From contig NZ_OY787456.1 in assembly GCF_963678875.1 (NCBI RefSeq), forward strand, positions 992,001-1,056,000: a DNA stretch of 64,000 bases. Reading direction: 5' to 3'. The DNA comes from an uncultured Hyphomonas sp. Lineage in GTDB: Bacteria > Pseudomonadota > Alphaproteobacteria > Caulobacterales > Hyphomonadaceae. Of this stretch, positions 44,893-53,560 are shown piece after piece. Position numbers and translations under genes: made by a program. Every line of letters starts with the position of its first letter. Position 1 is the first letter of the stretch. The notes under the pieces are model-generated. The model was not told the origin of the DNA and made no database searches. It was given only the letters and a program-made list of their open reading frames with translations.

Positions 44893-45459
44893 ATGCGCAT
44901 TATCCTACCGATCCTCGCCCTGGCACTGGTGGCCGGCTGCAACTCCACCAAGGACCTGGCCGAGTCGCTCGACAGCCGCCAGAACGCCGGTGCCTGTCCG
45001 CCGGTGGGATCGGTCTATGATGCTTCCCGCGTTGTGGATTTCCGTGACGGGTCCGACGAGCTTTACTCCGATATCCGCTACACTGGCGAAATCACCGATG
45101 TGCGCAGCTTCTGCCGCTACACGGGTGACAACCCGCTGGATGCCGAGCTGGAAGTGGACTTTGCCTTCGGCAAGGGCGCCGCGGCGGACGCAAACGCGCA
45201 TGATTTCACCTATTGGGTGGCCGTCACGCGCCGCAACGGCAAGGTGCTGGCCAAGGAGTTCTACACCGTCAAGGCCGAGTTCGCGGGCAACAGCAAGCTG
45301 GACGGCGCGACGGCGAAAATCGACCGCATCACCATTCCCCGCGCCGACGAGACGATTGCCGGGTCCAACTTCGAAATCCTGGTCGGCTTCGACCTGACGG
45401 AGCAGGAGCTGGCGTTCAACCGCGCGGGCAAGCGGTTCCGCATGGATGCCGGATCCTGA
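44893..45459 (+). CDS. putative lipoprotein, function unknown
   Basis: 188 residues with a lipobox LVAGC (Cys about residue 17) after a short signal peptide. The mature domain, with segments SVYDASRVVDFRDGSDELY, YTGEITDVRSFCRYTGDNPLDAELEVDFAFGKG and AGSNFEILVGFDLTEQELAFNRAGKRFRM, looks all-beta; no catalytic motif is recognised. The argS gene begins 3 bases after its stop. The link to argS is probably only transcriptional. The start at 44893 is set by the signal peptide. Confidence 0.75.
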   Translation: MRIILPILALALVAGCNSTKDLAESLDSRQNAGACPPVGSVYDASRVVDFRDGSDELYSDIRYTGEITDVRSFCRYTGDNPLDAELEVDFAFGKGAAADANAHDFTYWVAVTRRNGKVLAKEFYTVKAEFAGNSKLDGATAKIDRITIPRADETIAGSNFEILVGFDLTEQELAFNRAGKRFRMDAGS

Positions 45460-45462
45460 TCC

Positions 45463-47235
45463 ATGGCCAGCCTGACGCAAGACCTGTCGGCGGCCGCCAG
45501 CGCCGCCTTTGAAGCCATGGGCCTCGAAGCGCGCTGGGGCGATGTGCGCCGGTCCGACAAGCCGGAACTGGCAGACTTCCAGTGCAATGGCGCGATGGGC
45601 GCGGCCAAGAAGGCCGGCAAGATCCCGCGCGACGTGGCTGCTGAGGTCGCCGCCGCCCTGAAAGAGCACGAGATGGTCCTGTCGGCGGAAGTCGCCGGGC
45701 CGGGCTTCATCAATATCCGCGTCTCCGATGCCGCGCTGGGCGCCCGCGCAGAAGCGGTGCGCGCGGAGAAGATGGCAGGCGCCGAGGGCGCGCCGGACCC
45801 GCAGGTCACGGTCATCGACTTTGGCGGGCCGAACGTGGCCAAGCCGATGCATGTCGGCCACCTCCGCTCCGCCGTGATCGGCGACACGCTGCGCCGCCTG
45901 CTGACCTTCCTTGGCGATGCCGTCACCGGCGATGTCCACCTCGGCGACTGGGGCCTGCAGATGGGCCACCTCGTCACCGAGCTGCAGGACGAGCAGCCGG
46001 GCCTCATCTATTTCGACGCAGACTTCACCGGTCCGTACCCGGAAGAGCCGCCTGTCACCATCGACGACCTCGCCCGCATGTATCCCGCCGCCAGCACCAA
46101 GGCGAAGGAAGACCCCGCACGCCTTGAGCGCAGCCAGAAGGCCGTTGCCGAACTGCAGGCCGGGCGCCCCGGCTACCGCGCACTGCTGAAGCATTTCATC
46201 GACGTCTCCGTCGCCGCGCTGAAGATCGACTATGAATTCCTGAACGTGCATTTCGACCTCTGGAAGGGCGAAAGCGACGTGGACGGCCTGATCCCGGAAC
46301 TGGTCGAGCGGTTCAAAAAGGCGGGCCTCGCCGAGGAAGACGCCGGCGCGACCATCGTCCGCATCGCGCGCGACAGCGACAAGAAAGAGATGCCGCCGGT
46401 CATGCTGGTCAACAGCCGCGGCGGCACGGGCTATCACACGACCGACCTCGCCACGATCATGGACCGGATGGAGAATCTGGAGCCGGTACCCCAGCGCATG
46501 CTCTATGTCGTGGACCAGCGTCAGGCACTCCATTTCGAACAGGTGTTCCGCGCCGCTGAAATGGTCGGCCTGATCGATGAAGGCCGTCTCGAACATATCG
46601 GTTTTGGCACGGTCAACGGCCCGGACGGCAAACCGTTCAAGACCCGCGAAGGCGGCGTCCTGCGCCTTGCGGACCTGAACGCCATGGCGTTCGAGGAAGC
46701 GCAAAAGAAAATCGAAGAAGCCGGAAAGCTCCCGGAAGACATGGGCCCTGAAGAACGCCATCAGGTCGCCGCGAACGTCGCGCTGGCTGCGCTGCGCTTC
46801 TCGGACCTGATGAATACGCGGACCACGAACTATGTCTTCGATCTCGACAAGTTCACCAGCTTCGAGGGCAAGACCGGACCTTACCTGCTATACGCCGCCG
46901 TGCGCGTGAAATCGCTGCTGCGCCGCGCCACCGAAGAAGGCAATGAGCCGGGCGAGATCGTTATCGGCCACGATGCCGAACGCGCACTCGTGCTTCAGCT
47001 CGACAATTTCGCCGCCGCCTGCCTGCAGGCCCGCGAGAAGCGCATGCCGCACGTCCTGTGCGAGCATCTCTACAATCTCGCGCAGGCCTTCAGCAGCTTC
47101 TATTCGGCCCTGCCGATTGCTGCGGAGAACGACGAGGCCACCCGCGCCAGCCGCCTCGGTCTCGCCTCGGCTGTGCTGAAACAGCTGGAGACGGGCCTCG
47201 ACCTGCTCGGCATTCGCGTGCCGGAGCGGATGTAG
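45463..47235 (+). CDS. argS: arginyl-tRNA synthetase
   Basis: 590 residues, normal length. It has an N-terminal Add-1 domain (from MASLTQDLSAAASAAFEAMG), the class I HIGH-like motif in AKPMHVGHLRSAVIGDTLRRL, and the DALR anticodon-binding C-terminus (VANVALAALRFSDLMNTRTTNYVFDLDKF; ending LLGIRVPERM). As usual for ArgS the second class I signature is degenerate. It charges tRNA-Arg. The 3' end is overlapped by about 146 bp by an antisense membrane-protein frame. Confidence 0.97.
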   Translation: MASLTQDLSAAASAAFEAMGLEARWGDVRRSDKPELADFQCNGAMGAAKKAGKIPRDVAAEVAAALKEHEMVLSAEVAGPGFINIRVSDAALGARAEAVRAEKMAGAEGAPDPQVTVIDFGGPNVAKPMHVGHLRSAVIGDTLRRLLTFLGDAVTGDVHLGDWGLQMGHLVTELQDEQPGLIYFDADFTGPYPEEPPVTIDDLARMYPAASTKAKEDPARLERSQKAVAELQAGRPGYRALLKHFIDVSVAALKIDYEFLNVHFDLWKGESDVDGLIPELVERFKKAGLAEEDAGATIVRIARDSDKKEMPPVMLVNSRGGTGYHTTDLATIMDRMENLEPVPQRMLYVVDQRQALHFEQVFRAAEMVGLIDEGRLEHIGFGTVNGPDGKPFKTREGGVLRLADLNAMAFEEAQKKIEEAGKLPEDMGPEERHQVAANVALAALRFSDLMNTRTTNYVFDLDKFTSFEGKTGPYLLYAAVRVKSLLRRATEEGNEPGEIVIGHDAERALVLQLDNFAAACLQAREKRMPHVLCEHLYNLAQAFSSFYSALPIAAENDEATRASRLGLASAVLKQLETGLDLLGIRVPERM

Positions 47236-47680
47236 GCACCCGCTCAAGGCAACAGACCTGAATGAAGGCCACGGCCTGCAGCGCCGCCAGCAGCAGCGCG
47301 GGCAGGAACACCGTGTCGCCCGGCATCATGCGGCGGAAATTGCGCGGATCGGGATCGCCGCAAATCCAGTAGAGCGCCGCCACCGCCGGGATCAGCAGCA
47401 CGATGGCTGCGTCGAACGTCCGGTGCAGGGCGCGCTGGTGGCGATGGTCCGCCGCGTGCCGGGGCAACAACAGTGTGCCGAACGACCAGGCCGCATACCA
47501 GATCACGCCGCCCGCCAGCAGCCAGAGATTGGCATGCAGCTTCGCCCGCTCCAGCAGGAGAGGGACATTGCCCGCCGGGTGGCGTTCCAGCAGGAAACTG
47601 CCAAGCCACAGCCACGGCCCGCCAGCGAGGAACGCGGCGGTCCAGCAGGCATGACGGGCAGGGGCGCGCAGGCGGTTCAT
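47090..47680 (-). CDS. putative membrane protein overlapping argS antisense
   Basis: 196 residues by this start (ATG 47680, with CGGAG nine bases upstream). Four hydrophobic segments (about 11-30, 45-70, 85-105 and 120-145) make a small polytopic membrane protein, which after VCCLERVP turns into a basic, low-complexity C-terminus (PRRDRGGWRGWPRRSPQQS) that is the antisense of the argS 3' end. The hydrophobic part looks genuinely coding; the basic tail may be read-through after a lost stop codon. No family recognised. Confidence 0.5.
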   Translation of the reverse strand: MNRLRAPARHACWTAAFLAGGPWLWLGSFLLERHPAGNVPLLLERAKLHANLWLLAGGVIWYAAWSFGTLLLPRHAADHRHQRALHRTFDAAIVLLIPAVAALYWICGDPDPRNFRRMMPGDTVFLPALLLAALQAVAFIQVCCLERVPTSAPARECRAGRGPSPAVSAQPRRDRGGWRGWPRRSPQQSAGPNRSC

Positions 47681-47766
47681 GGGGGCTCCGAAAATCGGCT
47701 CCCGCTCTGGCATGTTCCGGCAATCCGGGAAAATCACATGGGCTCACACTTGCGTGGTCGGCGGGT

Positions 47767-47816
47767 GATCCGGATAAGTCCGGTTTAGTCCGGCATAGTC
47801 CGGTATGGTCATGCAT
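47767..47816. repeat. 10-bp tandem repeat, copy 2
   Basis: Units GATCCGGATA, AGTCCGGTTT, AGTCCGGCAT and AGTCCGGTAT stand in exact 10-bp register, with a decayed fifth. The unit is the same as that at 23706-23744. Confidence 0.75.
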
Positions 47817-47951
47817 GATCATGGCGTAGACGGATTTTGTGCTGTGGGAGTCATGCTTCGGTGCCCTGCGCTTGCGCTTGGGCCTTCTCGGGGAAATCGC
47901 AATGCGATTTCTTTTCCCTCGAAGCGCTCAGCATGAGTCCGGTTCTGCGGA

Positions 47952-47985
47952 GCGCTCATCCTGAGCGAAGTCGAAGGATGCGCGC
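47952..47985. repeat. REP-like palindromic repeat
   Basis: GCGCTCATCCTGAGCGAAGT then CGAAGGATGCGCGC: the arms CATCCT and AGGATG with GCGC ends form a hairpin around GAGCGAAGTCGA. The core TCATCCTGAGC..GTCGAAGGATG is a dispersed extragenic palindrome common in alphaproteobacterial genomes (recalled, not searched here). Lies in the 47.7-48.2 kb non-coding gap. Confidence 0.6.
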
Positions 47986-47999
47986 GGGCTCACTTCACC

Positions 48000-48148
48000 C
48001 TCCACACGCGTCACGCCTGATGGCCAACGGCCATCTGGGCGTCCAGCTCTGAACGAGACGGCACGCACGTCATGCCATGACGTTCGCGATGCACGGACCA
48101 GAGATGGATCCCCAGACCGCTGCGCGGCCGGGGATGACGCGTGTGGAG
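48000..48148. repeat. 149-bp element with perfect 14-bp terminal inverted repeats
   Basis: CTCCACACGCGTCA (48000-48013) and TGACGCGTGTGGAG (48135-48148) are exact inverted copies. The interior holds further perfect palindromes: GATGGCC-AAC-GGCCATC and ACGTCATG-C-CATGACGT, and near the right end ATCCCC..GGGGAT, part of a repeat type (TGGATCCCC..GGGGATGAC) common in alphaproteobacteria. No reading frame fits. It could be a miniature mobile element or a nested REP cluster. The rest of the gap 47817-48244 shows no gene. Confidence 0.6.
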
Positions 48149-48244
48149 AGTTATCCACCACCTCGCACCGCCAAACCTGCTACCATCATTACCGTGCAAA
48201 CAAACTTGTCCGACACCTCCGTCCCCTGACATATAGTCCGGCCG

Positions 48245-48622
48245 ATGTCGCTCTTTCACCCGCCTGCCTGGCTTCCGCCGCAGCTCGCCTTTCTCTGGCC
48301 CCTGATCTGGGTCCAGGTGCTGATGCTGCGCGCGCAGATACGGGCCGCCTATGGGCGCGGCGTGAAGTATCATTGGGCTCTGACGCCCAATCTCCGGGTC
48401 TACCTCTACTCGATTGACTGGATTCCGGGGCAGGCGGCCAGGCGCGAGGGGCTGAAGCCCCGCCCACATTTCAATGACCGCCTCGCCGCCGCCTGCGACG
48501 GGCGGGCAGCTGCGCCTGCTTATTCCGTGCAATTCGGCGAATGCCATGACGCCAGCGCGACGCCTGCCGCCAGCTGCTTCGCGATGCCGGGCGCTTTGAA
48601 CCTCCCGCTACCGGAAACCTGA
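48245..48622 (+). CDS. small hypothetical protein
   Basis: 125 residues. The N-terminal half (LPPQLAFLWPLIWVQVLMLRAQIRAAYGRGVKYHWALTPNLRVYLYSIDWIPGQ) has one hydrophobic helix and a conserved-looking segment, like small uncharacterised alphaproteobacterial proteins. The C-terminal part (AACDGRAAAPAYSVQFGECHDAS..) is low complexity. No function is recognised. Directly downstream of the repeat-rich gap. Confidence 0.6.
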   Translation: MSLFHPPAWLPPQLAFLWPLIWVQVLMLRAQIRAAYGRGVKYHWALTPNLRVYLYSIDWIPGQAARREGLKPRPHFNDRLAAACDGRAAAPAYSVQFGECHDASATPAASCFAMPGALNLPLPET

Positions 48623-48769
48623 CGCGCAACCTGCACCCGAAAACCAGCCCCTCCACCAAGCGCCTTCACGGGCGTCGCACGTGCTGGCGCGGGGGGCGGG
48701 TGTTGCGTCTGCGCCGCGGCTATCCCACCTATAGGGTGAGTTCATCTCACGAATGGGAGGATACGCGAC

Positions 48770-49927
48770 ATGGCCAGGAAGAAGGCCAAGGCGGTACCGG
48801 GCCCGGACCAGCCCGCCAAGGACGGCACCGAATGGGAACTTGCGTCCCAATGGGCGATGGGCTGGAAATTCCTCAAATGGTCGGCGACCGCTTTCCTTGT
48901 GATCGCCTTTCTCGTCGTGATCGGGCAGGGCTTCCTGTTCTATCGCCTGTTCGACGATGTCCACCCCGTTCTGGGCTATGCCTATATCGTGATCCTGGCG
49001 CTGATGCTGGCAGTTCTGGTGGGCCGGCCGCTCATGGGGTTCCTCGCCATGCCGGTGGCGGCCAAGCCGCCCGCGATCGCCATCGACCCGAAGGCGCCGG
49101 ACCCGAAAGCCCTCGCCGCCCGCCTGCGCTATGACCTGAAATACCTGCTGATGCTGTCCGATAATCCGCTGGTGCAGGAAGAACGCGGCGAACTGGAGGA
49201 AAGCATCCTGCGCGGGCAGGCCCTGCTGGAGCGCGCCCGCCGCGCCGGACCGGAAGAGGCGCTGATGATCTCCGCCGATCTCGAACATTTCGAGCGCGAT
49301 CATATCGAGGCGGTCCTGAAGCCGCTGGACAAGAAAGTCGACCAGCTGATCCATGCCGAGGCGGTCGCGGTCGGCGTGGCCACGGCGGTCTCCATGAATG
49401 GCACGGTGGACGCCTTCATCGTGCTGTGGCGCAACGCGAATCTCGTCGCCCGGGTGGCCCGCACTTATTTTGGCCGGCCTCACCTGTGGGGCAGTTTGCG
49501 CATCCTGCGTGATGTCGCCGCCATCGTCGTCGTCGCCCGCGCGCTGGAGGATGTGACGGACCTGACCGGCGACGTCATCGGCAGCCTGCTGGGCCGGATG
49601 GGCGGCCTCGTCGCCGGGCCGGTCATGGATGGCGGCGTGAACGCGATGATGACGCTGAAGCTCGGCTACCTCGCCAAGCGCCGCTGCCGCAGTTTCAAGG
49701 GCTGGTCATCCGGGCAGGCGAAGGCGATCTCGGCAGAAGCGCTGAAGGATGTGAAGGAAGAATCGGGGTCGGTCATCGGCGACCTGCTGAAAGGCGTCGG
49801 CGGGCTCACCTCCACGGCAACCCGCGCGACGGAAAAGGCGCTCGCCGGGTCGCGCAGCGCCTGGGGCCTGGTGCAGAGCTGGTTCGGCGGGAACAAGCCT
49901 GCGGGCACCGGGCCGCCGGGGAGTTGA
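48770..49927 (+). CDS. YcjF-like DUF697 membrane protein
   Basis: 385 residues. A Lys-rich start (MARKKAKAVPGP) leads to two transmembrane helices (about 41-60 and 68-88), then a long cytoplasmic region. The segment AVSMNGTVDAFIVLWRNANLVARVARTYFGRPHLWGSLRILRDV is the DUF697/TIGR01620 (YcjF) core, usually found with a GTPase YcjX. No ycjX is seen here. It opens an apparent three-gene unit with a polytopic membrane protein and an EEP lipoprotein. GGGAGG ribosome site. Function unknown. Confidence 0.75.
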   Translation: MARKKAKAVPGPDQPAKDGTEWELASQWAMGWKFLKWSATAFLVIAFLVVIGQGFLFYRLFDDVHPVLGYAYIVILALMLAVLVGRPLMGFLAMPVAAKPPAIAIDPKAPDPKALAARLRYDLKYLLMLSDNPLVQEERGELEESILRGQALLERARRAGPEEALMISADLEHFERDHIEAVLKPLDKKVDQLIHAEAVAVGVATAVSMNGTVDAFIVLWRNANLVARVARTYFGRPHLWGSLRILRDVAAIVVVARALEDVTDLTGDVIGSLLGRMGGLVAGPVMDGGVNAMMTLKLGYLAKRRCRSFKGWSSGQAKAISAEALKDVKEESGSVIGDLLKGVGGLTSTATRATEKALAGSRSAWGLVQSWFGGNKPAGTGPPGS

Positions 49928-50009
49928 TCCGGCCTGGCTGATTGCCATCCGGCGCAGCCTTGTGCAAACACTACAGACTGGATGGTGTGAACCAGCGGGG
50001 AGTTCCGGT

Positions 50010-51023
50010 TTGATCCTTCTCATTGCCTGGCTGGCAGCGATCGTGACGGTGGTGCTGGCCTACATCATTGCCGGCCCGATCTGGGTGAAGCGGCATTCGC
50101 TCTGGTTCAATGTCGGCAAGCAGCGGCGCCGCGTCAGCGGCATGTATGGCGAGATCGCCATTGTCAGCTTCGCCGCCGGCATGGTCTGGCTGATCGACAG
50201 CGCGGGCAAGGATGTCAGCCTCGGCGGCCTGATGGCGGACCATCCGGCGTTTACGCTCGGCGCGGCGATTGTGGTTGGTCTCGTGGTCTATGTTCACGGC
50301 ATCCGCACCGCCTTTGCCGCAGAGCCGGATGAACGCTGGCGCCTGTTTTTCACCTATCTTGTCTACGGCATCTACAGTCTGACGGTCTTCGCCATCGGCG
50401 CCGTGGTCGTCGCGCTTCTGGTGACGCAGGCAATCTCGGATACGCAGACACTTTCCGGCCTCGCGGACAAGGCCATTGGAGGCCTGCCGGCCGGGATCGC
50501 CGGAAGCGATGCCGATCTCATCCGCAGCATCGAATTCTCCTATGTCGACATGCAGTCGCTCCTGTCGGAAGCCGAAGACACGATGACGCCGGTCTTCATG
50601 TTCATGGCAGGCATTTTCGCCATCAACCTGTCGATCCGCCTGACGCCGCTGCGCAGCCTGTTCATCAACAATGCCGTGCTGCTGACCATGATCTCGACCC
50701 TGATCGGCTTGCTGGCCGTGGTGGCGGTCGGCACGTGGACCTATGTCGGCAACTATTCTGCTGTCATCAGCCAGTATGTGGACGCGCTGGAAGACCTGCG
50801 CGGGCAGGCAGAGACGATGCGGCCTTTCTATGTGATGCGCTATTCGGAAATCCTGGTGGAGATGCTGGACCAGAAATCCCTGCTCAGCTTCGTCAGCCGG
50901 ATCTCCAGTCAGTGGGGCGGTGTGGCCGCCGGGCTCGGCCTTGCGCAATGGATCGCACAACAGTTCAACCGTCCCGAGGCCGAAGAAAGCCCCGGTGAAA
51001 TTGCTCCAGCAGGAGGGCACTGA
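50010..51023 (+). CDS. polytopic membrane protein of unknown function
   Basis: About 337 residues with seven or so hydrophobic segments (first: LILLIAWLAAIVTVVLAYIIAG) and a hydrophilic region with IRSIEFSYVDMQSLLSEAEDT in the middle, ending QWIAQQFNRPEAEESPGEIAPAGGH. No family is recognised. The start is uncertain: TTG 50010 has GGGGAG eight bases upstream, GTG 49962 is the other option. Its stop overlaps the start of the following EEP gene (TGATG), so the two are translationally coupled. Confidence 0.7.
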   Translation: MILLIAWLAAIVTVVLAYIIAGPIWVKRHSLWFNVGKQRRRVSGMYGEIAIVSFAAGMVWLIDSAGKDVSLGGLMADHPAFTLGAAIVVGLVVYVHGIRTAFAAEPDERWRLFFTYLVYGIYSLTVFAIGAVVVALLVTQAISDTQTLSGLADKAIGGLPAGIAGSDADLIRSIEFSYVDMQSLLSEAEDTMTPVFMFMAGIFAINLSIRLTPLRSLFINNAVLLTMISTLIGLLAVVAVGTWTYVGNYSAVISQYVDALEDLRGQAETMRPFYVMRYSEILVEMLDQKSLLSFVSRISSQWGGVAAGLGLAQWIAQQFNRPEAEESPGEIAPAGGH

Positions 51024-52045
51024 TGCGACGCTTCTATATACCCCTCGTCCTGTTTGCGTTAGCGCTGGTCTATCTGCTGCTCTCGGGGTGCGTGACCTTG
51101 TCTGACAAAACCATTCCGACGAAGGTTTCGACCCCGACGGACCAGTCTCCCCCGGCCAATGAGCCGCTTTATGTCATGGTCTGGAACATCGGCTATGCCG
51201 GCCTTGGCGAGGAATCGGATTTCAAGGCCGATGGCGGCGAGATGCTGCGCCCGCCCGGCAAGGCGGTCGTGAAGAAGAATCTCGCAGGCATCCAGGGCGT
51301 ACTGCAGGATGCGAAACCGGATGTGGTACTGATGCAGGAACTGGCCGGGCCGGGCTTCCTGACCATGGGCGTCGACGTGCTGGGCGGCGTGAAGGCGGCG
51401 CTCTCCGATTATTCCATGTTCTTCTCGTCCGACATCCGCACGCGGCTGTTCCCCGGACCGATCTCGCTGAAGCATGGCCTCGGCACGTTCATGCGCGTCG
51501 CGCACGGGCCGACGGAGATCATCCGCATTGCGGAAGAACCCGGCACGATCATGGGGTTCATCAAGCGGCGCTACCATGTTCAGGTGACGGAGCTGGAAGC
51601 CTCCGGCCAGCCCTGGGTGCTCATCAATGTCCACCTCTCGGCCTTCGACGAAGGCGCGAATACGCGGATGGTGCAGCTGCGTGAGGTGCTGGACCTTGCC
51701 GACAGCTATTACCAGCAGGGCAAGGCCGTGGCCGTGGGCGGCGACTGGAACATGCGCCTCGCGCCGACCGATTTCGCCTATACGGCGGACGACTCGGCCC
51801 AGTTCTGGATCCACGACTTCCCGCGCGAGGAACTGAAAGAGGGCTGGCAGCTGGCGATCGACCCGGCTGTGCCCAGCGTGCGCACGAATGAGCAGCCCTA
51901 CGAGGCCGGGCGGAACTACACGACGAATATCGACGGGTTGCTGCTTTCACCGAATGTGGTGCTCGAATCGGCCAAGGGCTTCGATCTCGGCTTCCAGTAC
52001 ACCGACCACCAGCCGGTCCTCTTCGCGCTGCGCCGCGCGGAATAG
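51023..52045 (+). CDS. endonuclease/exonuclease/phosphatase (EEP) family lipoprotein
   Basis: 340 residues. A signal anchor with lipobox LLLSGC (Cys about residue 23) precedes a complete EEP (DNase I-like) fold: VMVWNIGYAG (Asn), VVLMQELAG (catalytic Glu), VLINVHLSAF (His), AVGGDWNMRLAP (Asp, Asn) and YTDHQPVLFAL (terminal Asp-His). It should be an Mg-dependent phosphodiesterase or phosphatase acting outside the inner membrane, on nucleic acid or a phospho-lipid or sphingolipid. Coupled to the upstream membrane protein gene. Confidence 0.9.
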   Translation: MRRFYIPLVLFALALVYLLLSGCVTLSDKTIPTKVSTPTDQSPPANEPLYVMVWNIGYAGLGEESDFKADGGEMLRPPGKAVVKKNLAGIQGVLQDAKPDVVLMQELAGPGFLTMGVDVLGGVKAALSDYSMFFSSDIRTRLFPGPISLKHGLGTFMRVAHGPTEIIRIAEEPGTIMGFIKRRYHVQVTELEASGQPWVLINVHLSAFDEGANTRMVQLREVLDLADSYYQQGKAVAVGGDWNMRLAPTDFAYTADDSAQFWIHDFPREELKEGWQLAIDPAVPSVRTNEQPYEAGRNYTTNIDGLLLSPNVVLESAKGFDLGFQYTDHQPVLFALRRAE

Positions 52046-52149
52046 GGGCCGCGGCAGCGCCTTATTCTGAGGCAGGCCTGTGGATTGCGCAGGTGGCGGG
52101 GCCGTGCGCGCTTGCTGGCGCCCGGAATCCACGCTAGCAGGAGCGAAGT

Positions 52150-52340
52150 ATAAGTCCCTCCCGGGAGAGAGCGGGTATCAAACCCCGCCGCCGAAGGCGC
52201 AACCGCCCCGGAAACGCTCAGGCAAAAGGGCCGGGAGGAGACCAACACGCTGGAAAGAGGCGGGCCGTCTGGCGCCACCTCGCCGAAGGAGCAAGCCCGG
52301 AGTTCACGGGCGGAATCTCTCAGGCGCCGAGACAGCGGGG
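52150..52340 (+). promoter_or_regulatory. tandem glycine riboswitch
   Basis: Two glycine aptamers in a row upstream of gcvT. Aptamer 1 (about 52157-52239) is closed by CCTCCCGG/CCGGGAGG with the internal GGAGAGAGCGGG..GCCGAAGGCGCAACCG core; aptamer 2 (about 52245-52339) has GCTGGAAAGAGGCGGGCC.. GCCGAAGGAGCAAGCC.. GAATCTCTCAGGCG. These are the recognised conserved cores of the glycine class. It turns the gcv operon on when glycine is high, so that glycine is oxidised. The gap from 52046 to 52149 shows nothing else clear. Confidence 0.95.
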
Positions 52341-52390
52341 GCGACGGAAATGCGGCCTTGGCCGCTGACGTCTCCTGTGATGAGGGCGCC

Positions 52391-53548
52391 ATGGCGGACA
52401 CAACGACCGAAACCCAGAAGCGGACACCGCTTTACGACCTCCACGTCGAGTGCGAGGCGAAGCTCGTGCCATTTGCCGGCTATGAAATGCCGGTCCAGTT
52501 CCCCATGGGCGTCATGGAAGAGCACAATTGGACCCGGGCGCATGCCGGCCTGTTCGACGTCTCCCACATGGGGCCATGCTTCCTGACCCTCGAAGACGGC
52601 ATCGGTGGCGGTGACGAAGCGCATGCGAAGATCGCCGCAATGGTCGAGGAGCTGGTGCCGAGCGACATCACCAGCCTCAAACCCGGCCAGGCGCGTCTCA
52701 CCGTGCTGCTGAACGAAGACGGCGGCATCCTCGACGACCTGATCATCACCCGCCCCATCGGCGATGACGCGCAGGGCAGCCTCTACATCGTCGTCAACGG
52801 CGCGATGAAGGAACAGGACTGGGGCATCTTCGAGAAGAAGCTCGCTGGCCGCGCCGTGCTGACCCGCGCCGACGACCGCATCCTGTTCGCCCTTCAGGGG
52901 CCGGAAGCCTGCGATGTGATGAAGGATTTCTTCCCCGGATGCGAAGCGCTGAGCTTCATGCATCACATGCCCTTCGAACTGAACGGCACGCGCTGCATCG
53001 TCTCCCGCTGCGGCTACACCGGCGAGGACGGCTTCGAAGTTCTGGTGAAGCCGGAAGCGGGCATTCCGCTGGTGAAGGAAATGCTGACCGACGAGCGCGT
53101 GAAACCGATTGGTCTCGGTGCGCGGGACTCGCTGCGCCTCGAAGCCGGGCTCTGCCTCTATGGGCATGATCTTGATCCGGCGACGTCGCCGATTGAGGCA
53201 GACCTTGGCTGGGTGATCCAGAAGCGCCGCCGCGAGGCGGGCGACTTCCCCGGCGCCGAGCGCATCCTCCGGGAGCGGAGCGAAGGTCCGGCCCGCAAGC
53301 GCGTTGGCATCAAGCCTCTGGAGCGCGCACCGGCCCGCGAAGGCACGGAAATCTTTATCGGGGACGAGAAAGTCGGTGTGGTCACGTCCGGCGGTTTCGG
53401 CCCCAGCGTTGGCCACCCGGTCGCCATGGGCTACATCGCCACCGCCCATGCTGCACCGGGCACCGAAATCCAGTTGATGGTGCGCGGCAAGGCGCGCCCG
53501 GCGATTGTCGCCGATCTTCCCTTTGTTCCGCATAATTATAAGCGATAG
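52391..53548 (+). CDS. gcvT: glycine cleavage system T protein (aminomethyltransferase)
   Basis: 385 residues. The GcvT fold is shown by TPLYDLHVECEAKLVPFAGYEMPVQFPMGVMEEHNW at the start and LGARDSLRLEAGLCLYGHDLDPATSPIEADLGW with the conserved Arg-Asp-Ser. It transfers the methylene group from the H-protein-bound intermediate to tetrahydrofolate, releasing ammonia. Start at ATG 52391 (a TTG at 52358 is in frame). First gene of the riboswitch-controlled operon. Confidence 0.98.
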   Translation: MADTTTETQKRTPLYDLHVECEAKLVPFAGYEMPVQFPMGVMEEHNWTRAHAGLFDVSHMGPCFLTLEDGIGGGDEAHAKIAAMVEELVPSDITSLKPGQARLTVLLNEDGGILDDLIITRPIGDDAQGSLYIVVNGAMKEQDWGIFEKKLAGRAVLTRADDRILFALQGPEACDVMKDFFPGCEALSFMHHMPFELNGTRCIVSRCGYTGEDGFEVLVKPEAGIPLVKEMLTDERVKPIGLGARDSLRLEAGLCLYGHDLDPATSPIEADLGWVIQKRRREAGDFPGAERILRERSEGPARKRVGIKPLERAPAREGTEIFIGDEKVGVVTSGGFGPSVGHPVAMGYIATAHAAPGTEIQLMVRGKARPAIVADLPFVPHNYKR

Positions 53549-53560
53549 GAGCCAGACCCC

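Noticed and set aside
44905..46761. A 618-codon open frame antisense to the lipoprotein and argS genes
   Set aside because: Mirror of a GC-rich sense gene with clear ArgS motifs; no ribosome site or domain in the antisense product.
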